DNA from: a virus
DNA length: 42,133 bases
Direction: 5' to 3' (one strand)
IMG/VR virus record: IMGVR_UViG_3300023176_000591
Coordinates: 1 to 42,133 of that record
The translations under genes were made by a program, and so were the position numbers. Shown piece after piece: positions 29,184 through 38,378 of the stretch. The notes under the pieces were generated by a model. The model was not told the DNA's origin. It was given only the letters and a program-made list of their open reading frames with translations, and searched no databases. Each line of letters begins with the position of its first letter. The stretch's first letter is position 1.

Positions 29184-29743
29184 GCAAAGTCAAAGTAAGT
29201 GTATTTGAATGCCACTGAGGCATTTAGATATTCTACATCAGATTGTTGAGAATCAAATCTCAATGTAGAAAGTGATACTGGGAAACAGTCTTTGAAGTTT
29301 ACTGTTTTTACTCTGTTATAACTGCTGTTGAGAACAATCAAAGTAATATCAGATCTTTCATATTTTTCTCTACTTGCATATTTTATTCTGTTGGAAACAA
29401 TATCGTTTGTGTCATACTTTTGATCAAGACCTCTCTGATCAAAGTCATATTCGCCACCATACTTAGGAAATCCTAGACCTCTCATCCAGTCATGAATTTC
29501 TAAGTAGTTTCCCATGTCCTCATCTACCAAGAAATTTACTTCAAGATCTTGATAGTAAAGTTCATCACCAGGAACTGGTAAGTTCCTAAGTCTAGTTGCT
29601 TGCTCTGCAGCAATCATTGAGATTGCTGGAATGTTTGCTGTCTGACAGAAAAACTGTACCTTTGGTGCTTCTTCGATAACAAGATCAAAACCACCTGGCG
29701 ATAAAAAATTTCTGTTTGTAATTGGTGTGGTTACGTTGGACAT
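29180..29743 (-). CDS. 3: Tail completion / tail-tube terminator protein (gp3)
   Basis: The 187-residue product begins MSNVTTPITNRNFLSPGGFD. The NIPAISM, LPVPGDELYYQDLEVNFLVD and IHDWMRGLG segments and the closing KYTYF line up with T4 gp3 (pattern V-P-I-P-G ... L-I-V-R-F-I-V-D-E-E ... Y-E-W-M ... Y-T-Y-F), which caps the tail tube and fixes the tail length. The place next to uvsY agrees with other cyanophages. AGGAGG sets ATG 29743 over the GTG at 29749. It has a CTAAATAT late-type promoter 20 nt upstream. Confidence 0.8.
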   Translation of the reverse strand: MSNVTTPITNRNFLSPGGFDLVIEEAPKVQFFCQTANIPAISMIAAEQATRLRNLPVPGDELYYQDLEVNFLVDEDMGNYLEIHDWMRGLGFPKYGGEYDFDQRGLDQKYDTNDIVSNRIKYASREKYERSDITLIVLNSSYNRVKTVNFKDCFPVSLSTLRFDSQQSDVEYLNASVAFKYTYFDFA

Positions 29744-29762
29744 TCTCACCTCCTGTTATATA

Positions 29763-29770
29763 ATATTTAG
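29763..29770 (-). promoter_or_regulatory. Late-type promoter variant before gp3
   Basis: Minus strand CTAAATAT, overlapping the stop codon of the upstream gene and 20 nt before ATG 29743. Confidence 0.5.
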
Positions 29771-30081
29771 TCCCTCTGTCTCCAGTCGTCTGGTTTGTCT
29801 TGCTTGAACCAATCTACAATTTCATCCGCTCCAGAGAACCCCGACTTGTAATTAGATGGATCGGGGTCCCCAAGACCCATCTTATTCATAAAATCATCCA
29901 TACTTCCCTCCTCAATGTCTTGAGCAGCCTGGCGACGTGCTTTGTTCAACCAATCTCTAGCAGTTGTATATTGCTTGGCAATTTTTTCTGCCCAGATCAT
30001 GTCTTCAAGTTTGACTTCTTCCTTGTTCGCAATCTTCTTACAAATAAACTCTAATCTTAGTCTATATTGAGTTGACAGCAT
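29767..30081 (-). CDS. Conserved hypothetical protein downstream of gp23, 104 residues
   Basis: Begins MLSTQYRLRLEFICKKIANK; a helical bundle in the first 60 residues is followed by an acidic region with Gly-Leu-Gly-Asp-Pro and a C-terminal DWFKQDKPDDW. No motif is recognised. It starts right after the next small gene, between the head genes and gp3, so it is probably late and may be an assembly factor. Confidence 0.6.
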   Translation of the reverse strand: MLSTQYRLRLEFICKKIANKEEVKLEDMIWAEKIAKQYTTARDWLNKARRQAAQDIEEGSMDDFMNKMGLGDPDPSNYKSGFSGADEIVDWFKQDKPDDWRQRD

Positions 30082-30082
30082 A

Positions 30083-30280
30083 TTATTCTTCCGAGAGATA
30101 GTGCTCTAATTGATTGATCCGATTGAATTCTTGATACGCTGCTTCTGAGCGAGCGTGAAGAATATCTTTGATATCATCTATGATAAACGTTGGGTCAACG
30201 TAATCATCCAAATACTTATCGATTGCTTCTTTCAAATATCTTTTCCTATGCCACTCTTGCGAATATGGTTTGTAGTCCAT
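30083..30280 (-). CDS. Conserved hypothetical protein after the gp23 terminator, 65 residues
   Basis: Begins MDYKPYSQEWHRKRYLKEAI and is helical, with alternating charges and no cysteine. It is first in the unit after the gp23 terminator and has a CTAAATAA promoter-like element 26 nt upstream. Function unknown. Confidence 0.6.
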   Translation of the reverse strand: MDYKPYSQEWHRKRYLKEAIDKYLDDYVDPTFIIDDIKDILHARSEAAYQEFNRINQLEHYLSEE

Positions 30281-30305
30281 AACAAAAAATCATAAAGTTC
30301 TGAAA

Positions 30306-30313
30306 TTATTTAG
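30306..30313 (-). promoter_or_regulatory. Late-type promoter variant after the gp23 terminator
   Basis: Minus strand CTAAATAA between the gp23 terminator and the 65-residue gene, giving the gp3 region its own late start. Confidence 0.5.
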
Positions 30314-30317
30314 ACAT

Positions 30318-30344
30318 AAAAAAAGAGGGTCCTTTCGGACCCTC
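30318..30344 (-). terminator. Rho-independent terminator after the major capsid gene
   Basis: An exact 8-bp stem (GAGGGTCC with GGACCCTC) closed by a GAAA tetraloop, followed on the minus strand by seven T residues. It lies 40 nt after the gp23 stop. This is the strongest terminator in the window. Confidence 0.95.
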
Positions 30345-30384
30345 GGAGACTTCCTTCACACGGAACCTGTATTATAGCACAGGA

Positions 30385-31728
30385 TCACATGAGGTTGCGT
30401 ACAAGGACTCTTCTGTAGTAACGGTTTGCGTTTGCAGCGCCGATACCAGCAGTTGGCTGAGTGCCGTCATTGACAGCGCCAGTGCTGAATGGGTTTGCTT
30501 GCATACCGTAGCGAGTCTTGAAGCCAATCTTGGGCTGGAAGGTGTCTTCGCCAACTGCACGTACCATCTGCAGAGGTACATATGGGCAATAGAACAGACC
30601 AGCGTCATAAGGATTGGAGCCCTTATAACCAACGACGAAGTACTGATCGTTGGAAACGTTGGAGGAATATGGGTCGATGTAGACCTTGAACTTACCGTTG
30701 ATGGTGCCAGCGAAGGTGCTGCCAGTGTCATCAACATTCAGGTTAGCGTTGAGTGCTGGGGTGTAGTCCAGAACGCCTGCCATGGTCAGAGCAGATGCAA
30801 CGTCAGCAGAGCAGACGATGATGTTGCCCTTTCCTCTACGAGTCTCTTGGGCGATAGCGTTTGCTTCGCGCTCGACTTGGAACAGCAGACCCTTGAACTT
30901 CTCAACAGACCAACGACCGTTTGAATCCAGGTCCAGATCAAAGATGCCAGTAGAGGCAACGTTGTTCTGAGCACCAGTTCTAGCGGTGATGTATACTGAG
31001 CGGATAACCTCACGGTTGATTTCTGCCAGGATTTCAGTTGACAGAATGTTTGCCAACTCAGCCTCTGCATCCAGACCATGGATAGCACGGAGGTCCTGAG
31101 CCAGTTCCAGTGAGTACTCAGCTTTCAGAGCGCGTGAACGAGCGGTAACAGCAACCTTCTCGATCGAGAATGCCATCTCGCGGAAGTTGGTGCCAGAACC
31201 ATCGCCCAGTGCTTCAGACTCGGAGGTGGTCATGCCCAGAGCATCATCGGTCAGCTCATAGGTGCCTGTGTCATTCAGGAGACCTGGGTTTGAACCTTCT
31301 GCATCATTGTTTGCTGAAGATGTTGCAGTAGGATCGTAACCTGAAGTACCACCACCAGAGAAACCAGCGTTAGGCTCATTGAACAGTGCCTCTGCGCCAG
31401 ATGGGGTGTTGTAGCGTGAGCGCATTGCGAAGATCAGACCCGTAGGACCTGACATTGGCTGAACGCTAGCAATATCATAAGCGATCAGGTTAGGCATTGA
31501 GCGGCGGATCAGTGAGATCAGCACGGGGTCAAATGTTCTAACTGCGCCTGTAGGATCGGTTACGTTAGTAGGTGCCTCGGTGAGCATTTGTGACTCACGG
31601 AGGAATTTCTCTTGGTTCTCCAGAAGAACTGCTGTTACATTTCTTCTGTATGAATCTTTGATTTCGGGAAGTTCTTCATGCTTGAGGAGTGGAGCCCACT
31701 TCTCTTGAAGGTGTTCTGATTTGAACAT
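30385..31728 (-). CDS. 23: Major capsid protein gp23
   Basis: The 447-residue product begins MFKSEHLQEKWAPLLKHEEL and follows T4-type gp23. The prohead protease site LTE-A at residues 49-52 would remove the first 51 residues during head maturation. Typical later segments are SMPNLIAYDIASVQPM, AMRSRYN, SIEKVAVTARSRALKAEYS and a C-terminal YYRRVLVRNLM. It forms the hexamers of the capsid shell. AAGGAGT precedes the start, and CTAAATAA lies about 50 nt upstream; a perfect terminator follows. High expression is expected. Confidence 0.98.
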   Translation of the reverse strand: MFKSEHLQEKWAPLLKHEELPEIKDSYRRNVTAVLLENQEKFLRESQMLTEAPTNVTDPTGAVRTFDPVLISLIRRSMPNLIAYDIASVQPMSGPTGLIFAMRSRYNTPSGAEALFNEPNAGFSGGGTSGYDPTATSSANNDAEGSNPGLLNDTGTYELTDDALGMTTSESEALGDGSGTNFREMAFSIEKVAVTARSRALKAEYSLELAQDLRAIHGLDAEAELANILSTEILAEINREVIRSVYITARTGAQNNVASTGIFDLDLDSNGRWSVEKFKGLLFQVEREANAIAQETRRGKGNIIVCSADVASALTMAGVLDYTPALNANLNVDDTGSTFAGTINGKFKVYIDPYSSNVSNDQYFVVGYKGSNPYDAGLFYCPYVPLQMVRAVGEDTFQPKIGFKTRYGMQANPFSTGAVNDGTQPTAGIGAANANRYYRRVLVRNLM

Positions 31729-31777
31729 TGATCTTTACTCCTTAAAAGTTTGTTGCGATTTGTGAGTGAACTTGTTA

Positions 31778-31785
31778 TTATTTAG
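31778..31785 (-). promoter_or_regulatory. Late-type promoter variant before gp23
   Basis: Minus strand CTAAATAA in the 66-nt gap between gp22 and gp23, 50 nt before ATG 31728. Confidence 0.5.
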
Positions 31786-31794
31786 TAAAAATGA

Positions 31795-32805
31795 TTACTT
31801 GAAGCGGGAAACTGCGCGAAGATATGCGTCCATGCTTGAAGAAACTTGCTCAACTTCTTCTGCTAATACTTCCTGCTCATCAGATTGTGCGATTGGAGAT
31901 TCTGATTTGAAATATGATTCTTTCAGAGTCTCAATCTTTCCACGGTAGGTTTCTTCACTCTCAAACCCAACGCCCTCTACGATTGAAGAGAACTTATCCT
32001 TCTGGGTTTCAGTAAGACCGCGAGCAACATCATTGATGATTGACTCTTTTACAAATGTACCGATCTCCTGATTCAGATGAATATTTCTTTCAATCTGTTC
32101 GTTGAGCTTTTGCTCCATTTCATCAAGTTTTTCTACCATAGTATCGAATGCATCATATTTATCTTCAGGTACAGTTACATAATGTTCTTCAAAAAGTCCC
32201 TTGAGACCTTCCATGAAGGACTCAGAGATCTCTGACTTGATGCCAGATTCGATAGCCAGAGTATTTTCCTCTGCCCATTCTTCAGCAGCATACTGCAGAG
32301 TAGCTTCAACTTTCTCTTGCAGTTCTGCCTTTGCTTCAGCAAGCTCTTCTTCAAACTTAGCAGCGTAATGCTCTTCCAGTTCTTCCTGGATAGCATTTAC
32401 TTTGCTAACGAGAGCTGCTTCAAAAATTGTTTTTGCCTTTTCTTTGAAGTCCTCGGAGAGGTCTTCAGTTCCTACAAGAGCATCAACGTCGTCTGAGAAG
32501 TCAACGTTCTCATATGACATTCCTTTCTTGTTAGCGGATGGCATTGCTTCTGCTTTACCCCCTTTAGCGTTTACAGCAGTCTTAGACTGTGAACCGCCTG
32601 CGCTCTTCAGTTTTGAAGAGTCATCTGTAGACTTGTAGTTTTGTGGTGTTGGACCACCAAGATCTTGGATACCACCGAGTTGGGTGCCAGGGTCAGCCAT
32701 TTTTTGCATGGCGTCAGCAGGTTTTGCAGATGCATTAACCTTGTCCTTTACCTGTTTAGGTGCTTCCATTTCTTGTAATTGATTGTCAATGACCTGTTCA
32801 GACAT
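31795..32805 (-). CDS. 22: Prohead core scaffold protein gp22
   Basis: The 336-residue protein begins MSEQVIDNQLQEMEAPKQVK. The N-terminal 110 residues are Gly/Ser/Lys-rich and disordered, the rest is a long, very acidic coiled coil (many E/K pairs) ending VSRFK. Gene order gp21-22-23 and composition fit gp22, the main scaffold that shapes the prohead and is cut up by gp21. AAGGAGT sets the start at ATG 32805 rather than 32829. A TATAAATA promoter lies 46 nt upstream. Confidence 0.9.
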   Translation of the reverse strand: MSEQVIDNQLQEMEAPKQVKDKVNASAKPADAMQKMADPGTQLGGIQDLGGPTPQNYKSTDDSSKLKSAGGSQSKTAVNAKGGKAEAMPSANKKGMSYENVDFSDDVDALVGTEDLSEDFKEKAKTIFEAALVSKVNAIQEELEEHYAAKFEEELAEAKAELQEKVEATLQYAAEEWAEENTLAIESGIKSEISESFMEGLKGLFEEHYVTVPEDKYDAFDTMVEKLDEMEQKLNEQIERNIHLNQEIGTFVKESIINDVARGLTETQKDKFSSIVEGVGFESEETYRGKIETLKESYFKSESPIAQSDEQEVLAEEVEQVSSSMDAYLRAVSRFK

Positions 32806-32850
32806 TTTTGATACTCCTTGTTTAGGCAAAAATATGGTAATTTCTATATT

Positions 32851-32858
32851 TATTTATA
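32851..32858 (-). promoter_or_regulatory. T4-late-type promoter before gp22
   Basis: Minus strand TATAAATA, an exact match, 46 nt before ATG 32805 and just after the gp21 stop. Confidence 0.7.
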
Positions 32859-32861
32859 AAA

Positions 32862-33506
32862 TTAAAGACCTCTGATAAACCTTTCAAACGCTTTCACTTT
32901 GCGTTCTTGGAGGTTGATCAGAGTTGCATGATCGATTTCATGCTTCAGTTCCGCGATTTCTCTTTCTCTGAGAAGACCACCTTCCCAGACCCATTCTTTT
33001 CCTTCCATGATACCTTCAACGAAAGCATCAGGAGCGGAAGGATCGGAAACGATATCCGCTGCGGTAGCAAGCATAAAGTCTTCACCAACTACATTGTATC
33101 CATTTTCACGCTTGAGCGTACCCATGCCTCTTGAAGAGACTCCTAACTTTACACCTTCATCGAGCAAGTTCTTTGCGATATTGCCCATTGGGGTGTCCAG
33201 AAGTTTTGCCTTACCAATGAAGTTTTTACCTTCAGAAGTAAGACTAGTAATTCTGTGAGAAACACGATCGAGATTTACGGTAGGACCATCGGGGTGACCG
33301 AGTTCTCCTAACGCACGATTGGTATTGATATACTTCTCGTTATAATTTTTTACTTCTCTATCAAGAACTTGATAGGGATACATTCTCCCATTTCTGTTCG
33401 TGATATCGGACTGCAGAAAAACACCTTGAATGTAATGGGATTTTTTACCATTACTTTCTTCAGTGATAACTTCTACCTCCTCAGTCAGTTCCGTGATCAG
33501 TTTCAT
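32862..33506 (-). CDS. 21: Prohead protease gp21
   Basis: The 214-residue protein begins MKLITELTEEVEVITEESNG. Serine-protease features of the gp21 family are visible: IQGVFLQSDITNRNGRMYP, the catalytic-type His71 in GELGHPDGP and Ser124/125 in KLGVSSRGMG. It cuts gp22, gp23 and other head proteins at (I/L)-x-E sites; gp23 here has one. The start overlaps the upstream acidic gene by 26 nt. Confidence 0.95.
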   Translation of the reverse strand: MKLITELTEEVEVITEESNGKKSHYIQGVFLQSDITNRNGRMYPYQVLDREVKNYNEKYINTNRALGELGHPDGPTVNLDRVSHRITSLTSEGKNFIGKAKLLDTPMGNIAKNLLDEGVKLGVSSRGMGTLKRENGYNVVGEDFMLATAADIVSDPSAPDAFVEGIMEGKEWVWEGGLLREREIAELKHEIDHATLINLQERKVKAFERFIRGL

Positions 33507-33768
33507 CTTGTTCCTCTTCGGGTTCTTGGGTATTGTCTAATGACGCCTCAACATCAGTATCTACTTCTGCTTCCGCTTCAGTATCTACTTCTGTTTCTTC
33601 AGGTTCTGCTGGTTCTGCTCCAATAGCATCACCAAACATTTGCTGAGAGATTGCTTGTCTTTTGGCATCGATGATTTCGAGTGCTTTATCAGAAAGCATA
33701 TCTTTCATGCGCTCAACCGCTGATGCATTGTTCTGTGAAATAATTGCATCAATTACTGTAGTTTCCAT
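33481..33768 (-). CDS. Acidic protein in the gp67/gp68 position, 95 residues
   Basis: Begins METTVIDAIISQNNASAVER, with a helical first half and a second half consisting almost only of Glu, Asp, Thr and Pro. T4 has two prohead core proteins, gp67 (acidic) and gp68, exactly between gp20 and gp21, so a prohead core role is inferred from position and charge, not from similarity. It has its own TATAAATA promoter, overlapping the portal gene stop. Confidence 0.6.
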   Translation of the reverse strand: METTVIDAIISQNNASAVERMKDMLSDKALEIIDAKRQAISQQMFGDAIGAEPAEPEETEVDTEAEAEVDTDVEASLDNTQEPEEEQDETDHGTD

Positions 33769-33795
33769 ATCAATCTAAGTGAAATCCAATAGTAT

Positions 33796-33803
33796 TATTT
33801 ATA
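33796..33803 (-). promoter_or_regulatory. T4-late-type promoter before the gp67/68-like gene
   Basis: Minus strand TATAAATA overlapping the gp20 stop codon at 33799, 28 nt before ATG 33768. Confidence 0.7.
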
Positions 33804-35433
33804 TAAGTCCCTGCCCTTCTGGTGGTTCAGTTGCGGAACCATCTGACTCTGGATCCATAGGAACGTCACCTAACGCTCCACCTTCTCCGCCTTGCTGCAT
33901 TGCCATCATCTCCTCCTCAGAAGGTGGGATGATTCCTGCCTCTTTCTCCTTCTCAATTTGGTCGTCCATCTCATCCATTTCCGCATCAGTTTGATGAAGA
34001 ATCTTAGAGCGGACATACTCGACAGAGAAGTATTTGCCAACGTATGGATCTGCAGCAGATGCCAAGTTGATTCTCTCTTGCAGGAGCTCGGATTCTTTGA
34101 GTTCTGAGAAGTGGTTGTCGTAAATAAAGTCGAACTGAATGTACTCCTTCATATCTTCCCACTCCTCAACGCTAGTGATTCCTTTCAGAATCAGTTGCGT
34201 CTTCAGCATGTCAATAAAGATTTCGCTAAACTTCTTGCGGAGTCTACCGACAAACTTTGTGAACTTGATTTCATCCCTCAGAATTTCTGAGGAACGACCA
34301 AGGTTGAATCCACCCTCTGCTTCCATTCTTGAAATGGGAACATTGAGGGCACGATATAATTTCTTTTTGAAGTATTCAACGTCAGTCAGTTCGCCAAGGT
34401 TTTGTCCACCAGGCAGTGTAGAAATTTCTGTTCCGCGACCACCTTCTCTACGTGGCAACCAGAAGTCTTCAAGCATCGACATATGTTTCTTGTCGTCCTT
34501 GATTTCACCCGTGCTTGCATCATAAACAAGTTTGTTACGGTAACGTCCCATTACCTCTCTGAGGTATTGTTCTGCTTTTACCTTTGGAAGATTACCAACA
34601 TCAATATAGAAAATGCGACGTTCTGGTGCGCGTGACAAACGATAGATGACCAGAGAGTCTTCAATCATACGAAGTTGATTGAGTGCTTTGATTGCTTTAT
34701 GGAGGTATGAAAGAACCATACCCTTGTTTGCATCAAGAAGACCAGACTGCACAAAGGTGATTGCATCTTTTGCAATTTTGATACCACCACCAGTTGGTGC
34801 AGTAGCAGACTTCATTGGGTTCTGCTTTAGACCCTTTGGATTATAGATGTAATACTCAAGTACATTTCCATAATCATACTTAGCGGAAAGATCATTGTTC
34901 TTTTGATCATTTCCTTTTTGTATTTCTTTTACTAATCTAATTTTCTGAGGATCGACATATCTGATCTCCGTAATTCCTTTGGAAGGATCTTCAAAGTCGA
35001 TCATTTTATGATAATATAGTCTTCCATCAACGTACCAACGGCGGAAGATTTCATGTGCTTTCTTATCAAAGTTGAGGAGTTTTTTGATGTACTCAAACTC
35101 TTCTCTGATGAGTTTCTTTACTTTACTACTTGCGTCCAGATTTGAAAGTTCAATCTGTACTGGACTATCATACAGATCGCTTACAATTGCTTCATTGATA
35201 ATATCTTCGATAGCACCATCCACCTCAGGGTGAAGTGCCATCTCACGATAACGTCTCAAAAGTTCCTGTTCGTTTTTCCCACCACCTTCTAAATCGACAA
35301 AGTACCCATAGTGCCCTCCAGCAGCTATGGATACTACGCCGTCATCTTCATTTGGCGGCACAGGAGAGATGGATTTTTTACTTCCTTTCTCCTGCTCCGC
35401 TCTTTTGATTGAATATCCAAACAATTCAGGCAT
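33799..35433 (-). CDS. 20: Portal protein gp20
   Basis: The 544-residue protein begins MPELFGYSIKRAEQEKGSKK. It carries well-known gp20 landmarks used as marine marker regions: HPEVDGAIEDIINEAIVSD, RRWYVDGRLYYHK, RIFYIDVGNLPKVKAEQYL and DFWLPRREGGRGTEISTLPG. Twelve copies form the ring through which DNA enters and to which the neck attaches. The C-terminal tail of about 60 residues is acidic and disordered. CTAAATAG lies about 30 nt upstream. Confidence 0.98.
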   Translation of the reverse strand: MPELFGYSIKRAEQEKGSKKSISPVPPNEDDGVVSIAAGGHYGYFVDLEGGGKNEQELLRRYREMALHPEVDGAIEDIINEAIVSDLYDSPVQIELSNLDASSKVKKLIREEFEYIKKLLNFDKKAHEIFRRWYVDGRLYYHKMIDFEDPSKGITEIRYVDPQKIRLVKEIQKGNDQKNNDLSAKYDYGNVLEYYIYNPKGLKQNPMKSATAPTGGGIKIAKDAITFVQSGLLDANKGMVLSYLHKAIKALNQLRMIEDSLVIYRLSRAPERRIFYIDVGNLPKVKAEQYLREVMGRYRNKLVYDASTGEIKDDKKHMSMLEDFWLPRREGGRGTEISTLPGGQNLGELTDVEYFKKKLYRALNVPISRMEAEGGFNLGRSSEILRDEIKFTKFVGRLRKKFSEIFIDMLKTQLILKGITSVEEWEDMKEYIQFDFIYDNHFSELKESELLQERINLASAADPYVGKYFSVEYVRSKILHQTDAEMDEMDDQIEKEKEAGIIPPSEEEMMAMQQGGEGGALGDVPMDPESDGSATEPPEGQGLI

Positions 35434-35463
35434 TTCAAAAAATATGTGAGTCGAATACTATAC

Positions 35464-35471
35464 CTATTTAG
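35464..35471 (-). promoter_or_regulatory. Late-type promoter variant before gp20
   Basis: Minus strand CTAAATAG in the gap between gp19 and gp20, 31 nt before ATG 35433. Confidence 0.5.
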
Positions 35472-35478
35472 TCAGGTA

Positions 35479-36075
35479 TCAGAAGTTCGCTCCACCGATG
35501 GTTTCACCACCTTCAGAACCTGCCTGTGCTTGCCACCACTGAACTTGGAATTCAACGGTAAACTCTTCGACAGTATCATTGTTGTCGAATGCCAGGTCAA
35601 TCTGTGAAACATTGGTTGGGAAGATGCCGAAGAACTTATAAGTTCTCAGCAGATTTTCTGCCCTATCAAGTTGACCAACATATGCATCAACCTGATATGT
35701 TGATGGATCCTGGACACCAATATTGGTGTAGTTGTTGTTGATCTGGTTTGTCCAAGCTTCCATTGCTGAACGGATCTTGAAGTCAGTATCGTTGACGACA
35801 GTAACAGTCCATGTATCAAATGTTCTGTCACCAGCGACTTTCAACTGACGACCGCGATAAGGAACTTCTACAACACCAAGGTTGGAAGCAGGCAGCGCCG
35901 CTGCCTTGCAAAGGAATCTTGCATCACCCTGAACACCAGAGGCGTCATCAAAGGTGAGACCTGAAGGAAGTGAAAGTACCACTTCGAATAAGTTAGGGCG
36001 AGCGCCACCACCAGACAACCTCTGTTTGAAGGCGCTGATGTTGACGTTAGCCGCTCCAGTTGTAAATTCTGCCAT
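35479..36075 (-). CDS. 19: Tail tube protein gp19
   Basis: The 198-residue protein begins MAEFTTGAANVNISAFKQRL. PNLFEVVLSLPSG, the AALPASNLGVVEVPYRGRQL segment and VTVVNDTDFKIRSAMEAW are typical of gp19, which stacks as hexamer rings to form the inner tube of the contractile tail. It lies between sheath and portal as in T4. A GGAG ribosome site lies 9 nt upstream. Confidence 0.93.
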   Translation of the reverse strand: MAEFTTGAANVNISAFKQRLSGGGARPNLFEVVLSLPSGLTFDDASGVQGDARFLCKAAALPASNLGVVEVPYRGRQLKVAGDRTFDTWTVTVVNDTDFKIRSAMEAWTNQINNNYTNIGVQDPSTYQVDAYVGQLDRAENLLRTYKFFGIFPTNVSQIDLAFDNNDTVEEFTVEFQVQWWQAQAGSEGGETIGGANF

Positions 36076-36115
36076 TGTTTTACTCCGTTATTTTTTTATC
36101 GATAAATGGATCGGA

Positions 36116-38332
36116 TCAACCTCTGTTTGCAGCAACGACTTCACTGAAGCTGACACCAGTGCGAGTAGCAACGAATGTCAGGGTGATGAAGTTAATCGAA
36201 CGAGCAGGCTTGAGGTAGATGTCTGCTCTAAACTCGTTTGCGTCGATAACAGCTGGAGTGTTGTTAGTCTCGTCGCAAACTACCAGATAATCAGTAAGAC
36301 CTCTTCTTGATTGAACATCACGGAGGAAAGGTTCAACAATTTGAGTAAACAGAGTTCTGGTTACAACATCGTTGAATTCAAACAGTTGAGCTCTTGCTGC
36401 TCTGGAGATTGCCTTCTCAAGAACAAGGAACAGTTTACGAACGTTGATTCTATCGAATGCGCTTCTAACGGAAAGACCAGTCTTGTCTCCGAAGAGTACG
36501 GTGCCTTCGCCAGGGAAAGCAGCGACTGGGTTGATTCTGTTGGTATAAAGAGTATCTCTATGACCCTTTCTTGGATTGAATGCAAGCTTGACAGCGTTGC
36601 GGATATTACCTCTGTTCAGACCAGCAGGTGAGTACCAAGGATCAGCGACTGTTGCAGTGTTGACCAGCAGACCAGCAATATCAGCGTTCAGAGGAACGTA
36701 ACGATACTTGTCATTGAAACGGTCATACATGTACTTGTAACCGCTGTCGAATACAACATAGGAGCTGCTTCCGAGTTGGTTGAAGAAATCAACAACGTTG
36801 GTAACTTGAGTAGCTGCTGAAGGAACTCCTACGACAGCACCTCTGAATGGTGAAATGAATCCCATGCAATCTTTTCTTGCTTCGCAGATAGAAATGATCT
36901 TTTTAGCATGAGTGATTGCATCGAGTCTGGTGCCGCCACCAGGACCTTGGATGATGAAGTCAATGTCAATTGCTTCTGTATCTTCCAGTTGCTCATATGC
37001 AGTCAGCAGTTCACCAACTGTAGGTGACTGATCGTCAGCACCGTTTGCAAATGTCAGAGACTCTGTACCAATCAGATCATATCTGAGAACTGCTCCAGCA
37101 GTACCGAAGTCAGAAGAACCAATTTGACCATTGGTGTCTGTACCTGTACCAGGAGTTGCAATCAGACCAGAGATGTCTGTAATGGTGTAAGTTGTGCTCT
37201 TAGGATATACATATCCAGAGTTTGCTTGAACTACATCGAGGAAGTAGTTTGTACCACCTTGTGGAGTCTTAGCACCAGAGATCTTAGAAACGTTCAGGAA
37301 AGTTTCAAGAATTGTTCCTGAAGTACCAGTGATCTTACCGTCTACGTCATAGACAGCGATGTGCATTTCGTCATACTTGACATGCTTGTCAAGACCATAT
37401 GATGAAGTACCAGGCTTACCTGCAACTGAACCCCATGTTTTGCCTGAGTAAATTTCTTGGAGATCGTACCAATCAGCGATTCCAGCAACTGTTGCTACTG
37501 CAGGAGTACCAGCAGTATCGAGGAACGTGTCACTAACACCTACCTTGTAAGCAGGGAAGTTATCAGAGATAACGTCCAGTTCCTTAGTTGCAGTGTTCCA
37601 GTTGTAAACATACAGAGTGAATACTTGTACTGCTGTTGCTGAACCAACAGCTGCACCACCTGAAGTCTCTGACAGAGAATCTCCAACAGCGATTGATTCC
37701 CCTGCTTCCAGTCTTGCTCTTACAGTTTTTGTTTGTGCAGAAACTGAAGTGATGGTAGCAACTTTAGTTGCACCTACATACAGTTCGTCTGCTGCTGCCA
37801 GACCAGTTACGTCTGACATTACAACTTCAACCAGTGATGCCAGAGCATCGCCTTTTTCGAAGGTGTAAGTGTCTGCGTCCAGTGTCAGTCTTTGGTCTGC
37901 ACCGTAGTCAATAACCGAAACACCCAGGCTGTTACCCAGTGTACCTGCAGTTCTTGCAACAAACTTATATGAACCTGCTCCCTGTGATACTGTATCTTCC
38001 CAGTGCTCGAATGACTTGACCAGTTCACCTGATTGTGAATCAGTAACTGCGTTCAGTTGTGATGCATCAAGAATTCTGACAACGTAGCATACGCCACCAT
38101 ACTCCAGAAAGTTTGAAACTGAATACCAGTACTCGAAGTTATTGTCGTTTGGAGTACCGAAGATCTCGATAAATTCTGCCTCTGTGGTTACCAGAGTTGG
38201 GATGTCGATAGGACCCTTTTCAAAAACTCCGCAGATCGCACCGAAGTTCAAGAATGAAGGATCAATTCCACCTCTTGTAAAATCCCTCTCCTGGACGGCT
38301 ACCCCTGGAGATGCTAACTTAGCTAATACCAT
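36116..38332 (-). CDS. 18: Tail sheath protein gp18
   Basis: The 738-residue protein begins MVLAKLASPGVAVQERDFTR, the standard sheath start (A-S-P-G-V-x-V-x-E-x-D). The middle is variable and beta-rich (residues about 110-400). The C-terminal third is conserved, with RKGHRDTLYTNRINPV, then GTVLFGDKTG and NVRKLFLVLEKAISRAA. Contraction of this sheath drives the tube through the host envelope. GAGGAG precedes ATG and an exact TATAAATA lies 47 nt upstream. Confidence 0.96.
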   Translation of the reverse strand: MVLAKLASPGVAVQERDFTRGGIDPSFLNFGAICGVFEKGPIDIPTLVTTEAEFIEIFGTPNDNNFEYWYSVSNFLEYGGVCYVVRILDASQLNAVTDSQSGELVKSFEHWEDTVSQGAGSYKFVARTAGTLGNSLGVSVIDYGADQRLTLDADTYTFEKGDALASLVEVVMSDVTGLAAADELYVGATKVATITSVSAQTKTVRARLEAGESIAVGDSLSETSGGAAVGSATAVQVFTLYVYNWNTATKELDVISDNFPAYKVGVSDTFLDTAGTPAVATVAGIADWYDLQEIYSGKTWGSVAGKPGTSSYGLDKHVKYDEMHIAVYDVDGKITGTSGTILETFLNVSKISGAKTPQGGTNYFLDVVQANSGYVYPKSTTYTITDISGLIATPGTGTDTNGQIGSSDFGTAGAVLRYDLIGTESLTFANGADDQSPTVGELLTAYEQLEDTEAIDIDFIIQGPGGGTRLDAITHAKKIISICEARKDCMGFISPFRGAVVGVPSAATQVTNVVDFFNQLGSSSYVVFDSGYKYMYDRFNDKYRYVPLNADIAGLLVNTATVADPWYSPAGLNRGNIRNAVKLAFNPRKGHRDTLYTNRINPVAAFPGEGTVLFGDKTGLSVRSAFDRINVRKLFLVLEKAISRAARAQLFEFNDVVTRTLFTQIVEPFLRDVQSRRGLTDYLVVCDETNNTPAVIDANEFRADIYLKPARSINFITLTFVATRTGVSFSEVVAANRG

Positions 38333-38378
38333 TTTTTGTCTCCTCTGATAAGAGTGTCATGTGTAGATGATCTAAAAA

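Noticed and set aside
37617-37868. Plus-strand frames opposite gp18, gp20 and gp23
   Set aside because: They mirror the codon pattern of the real genes and show no homologous motifs.
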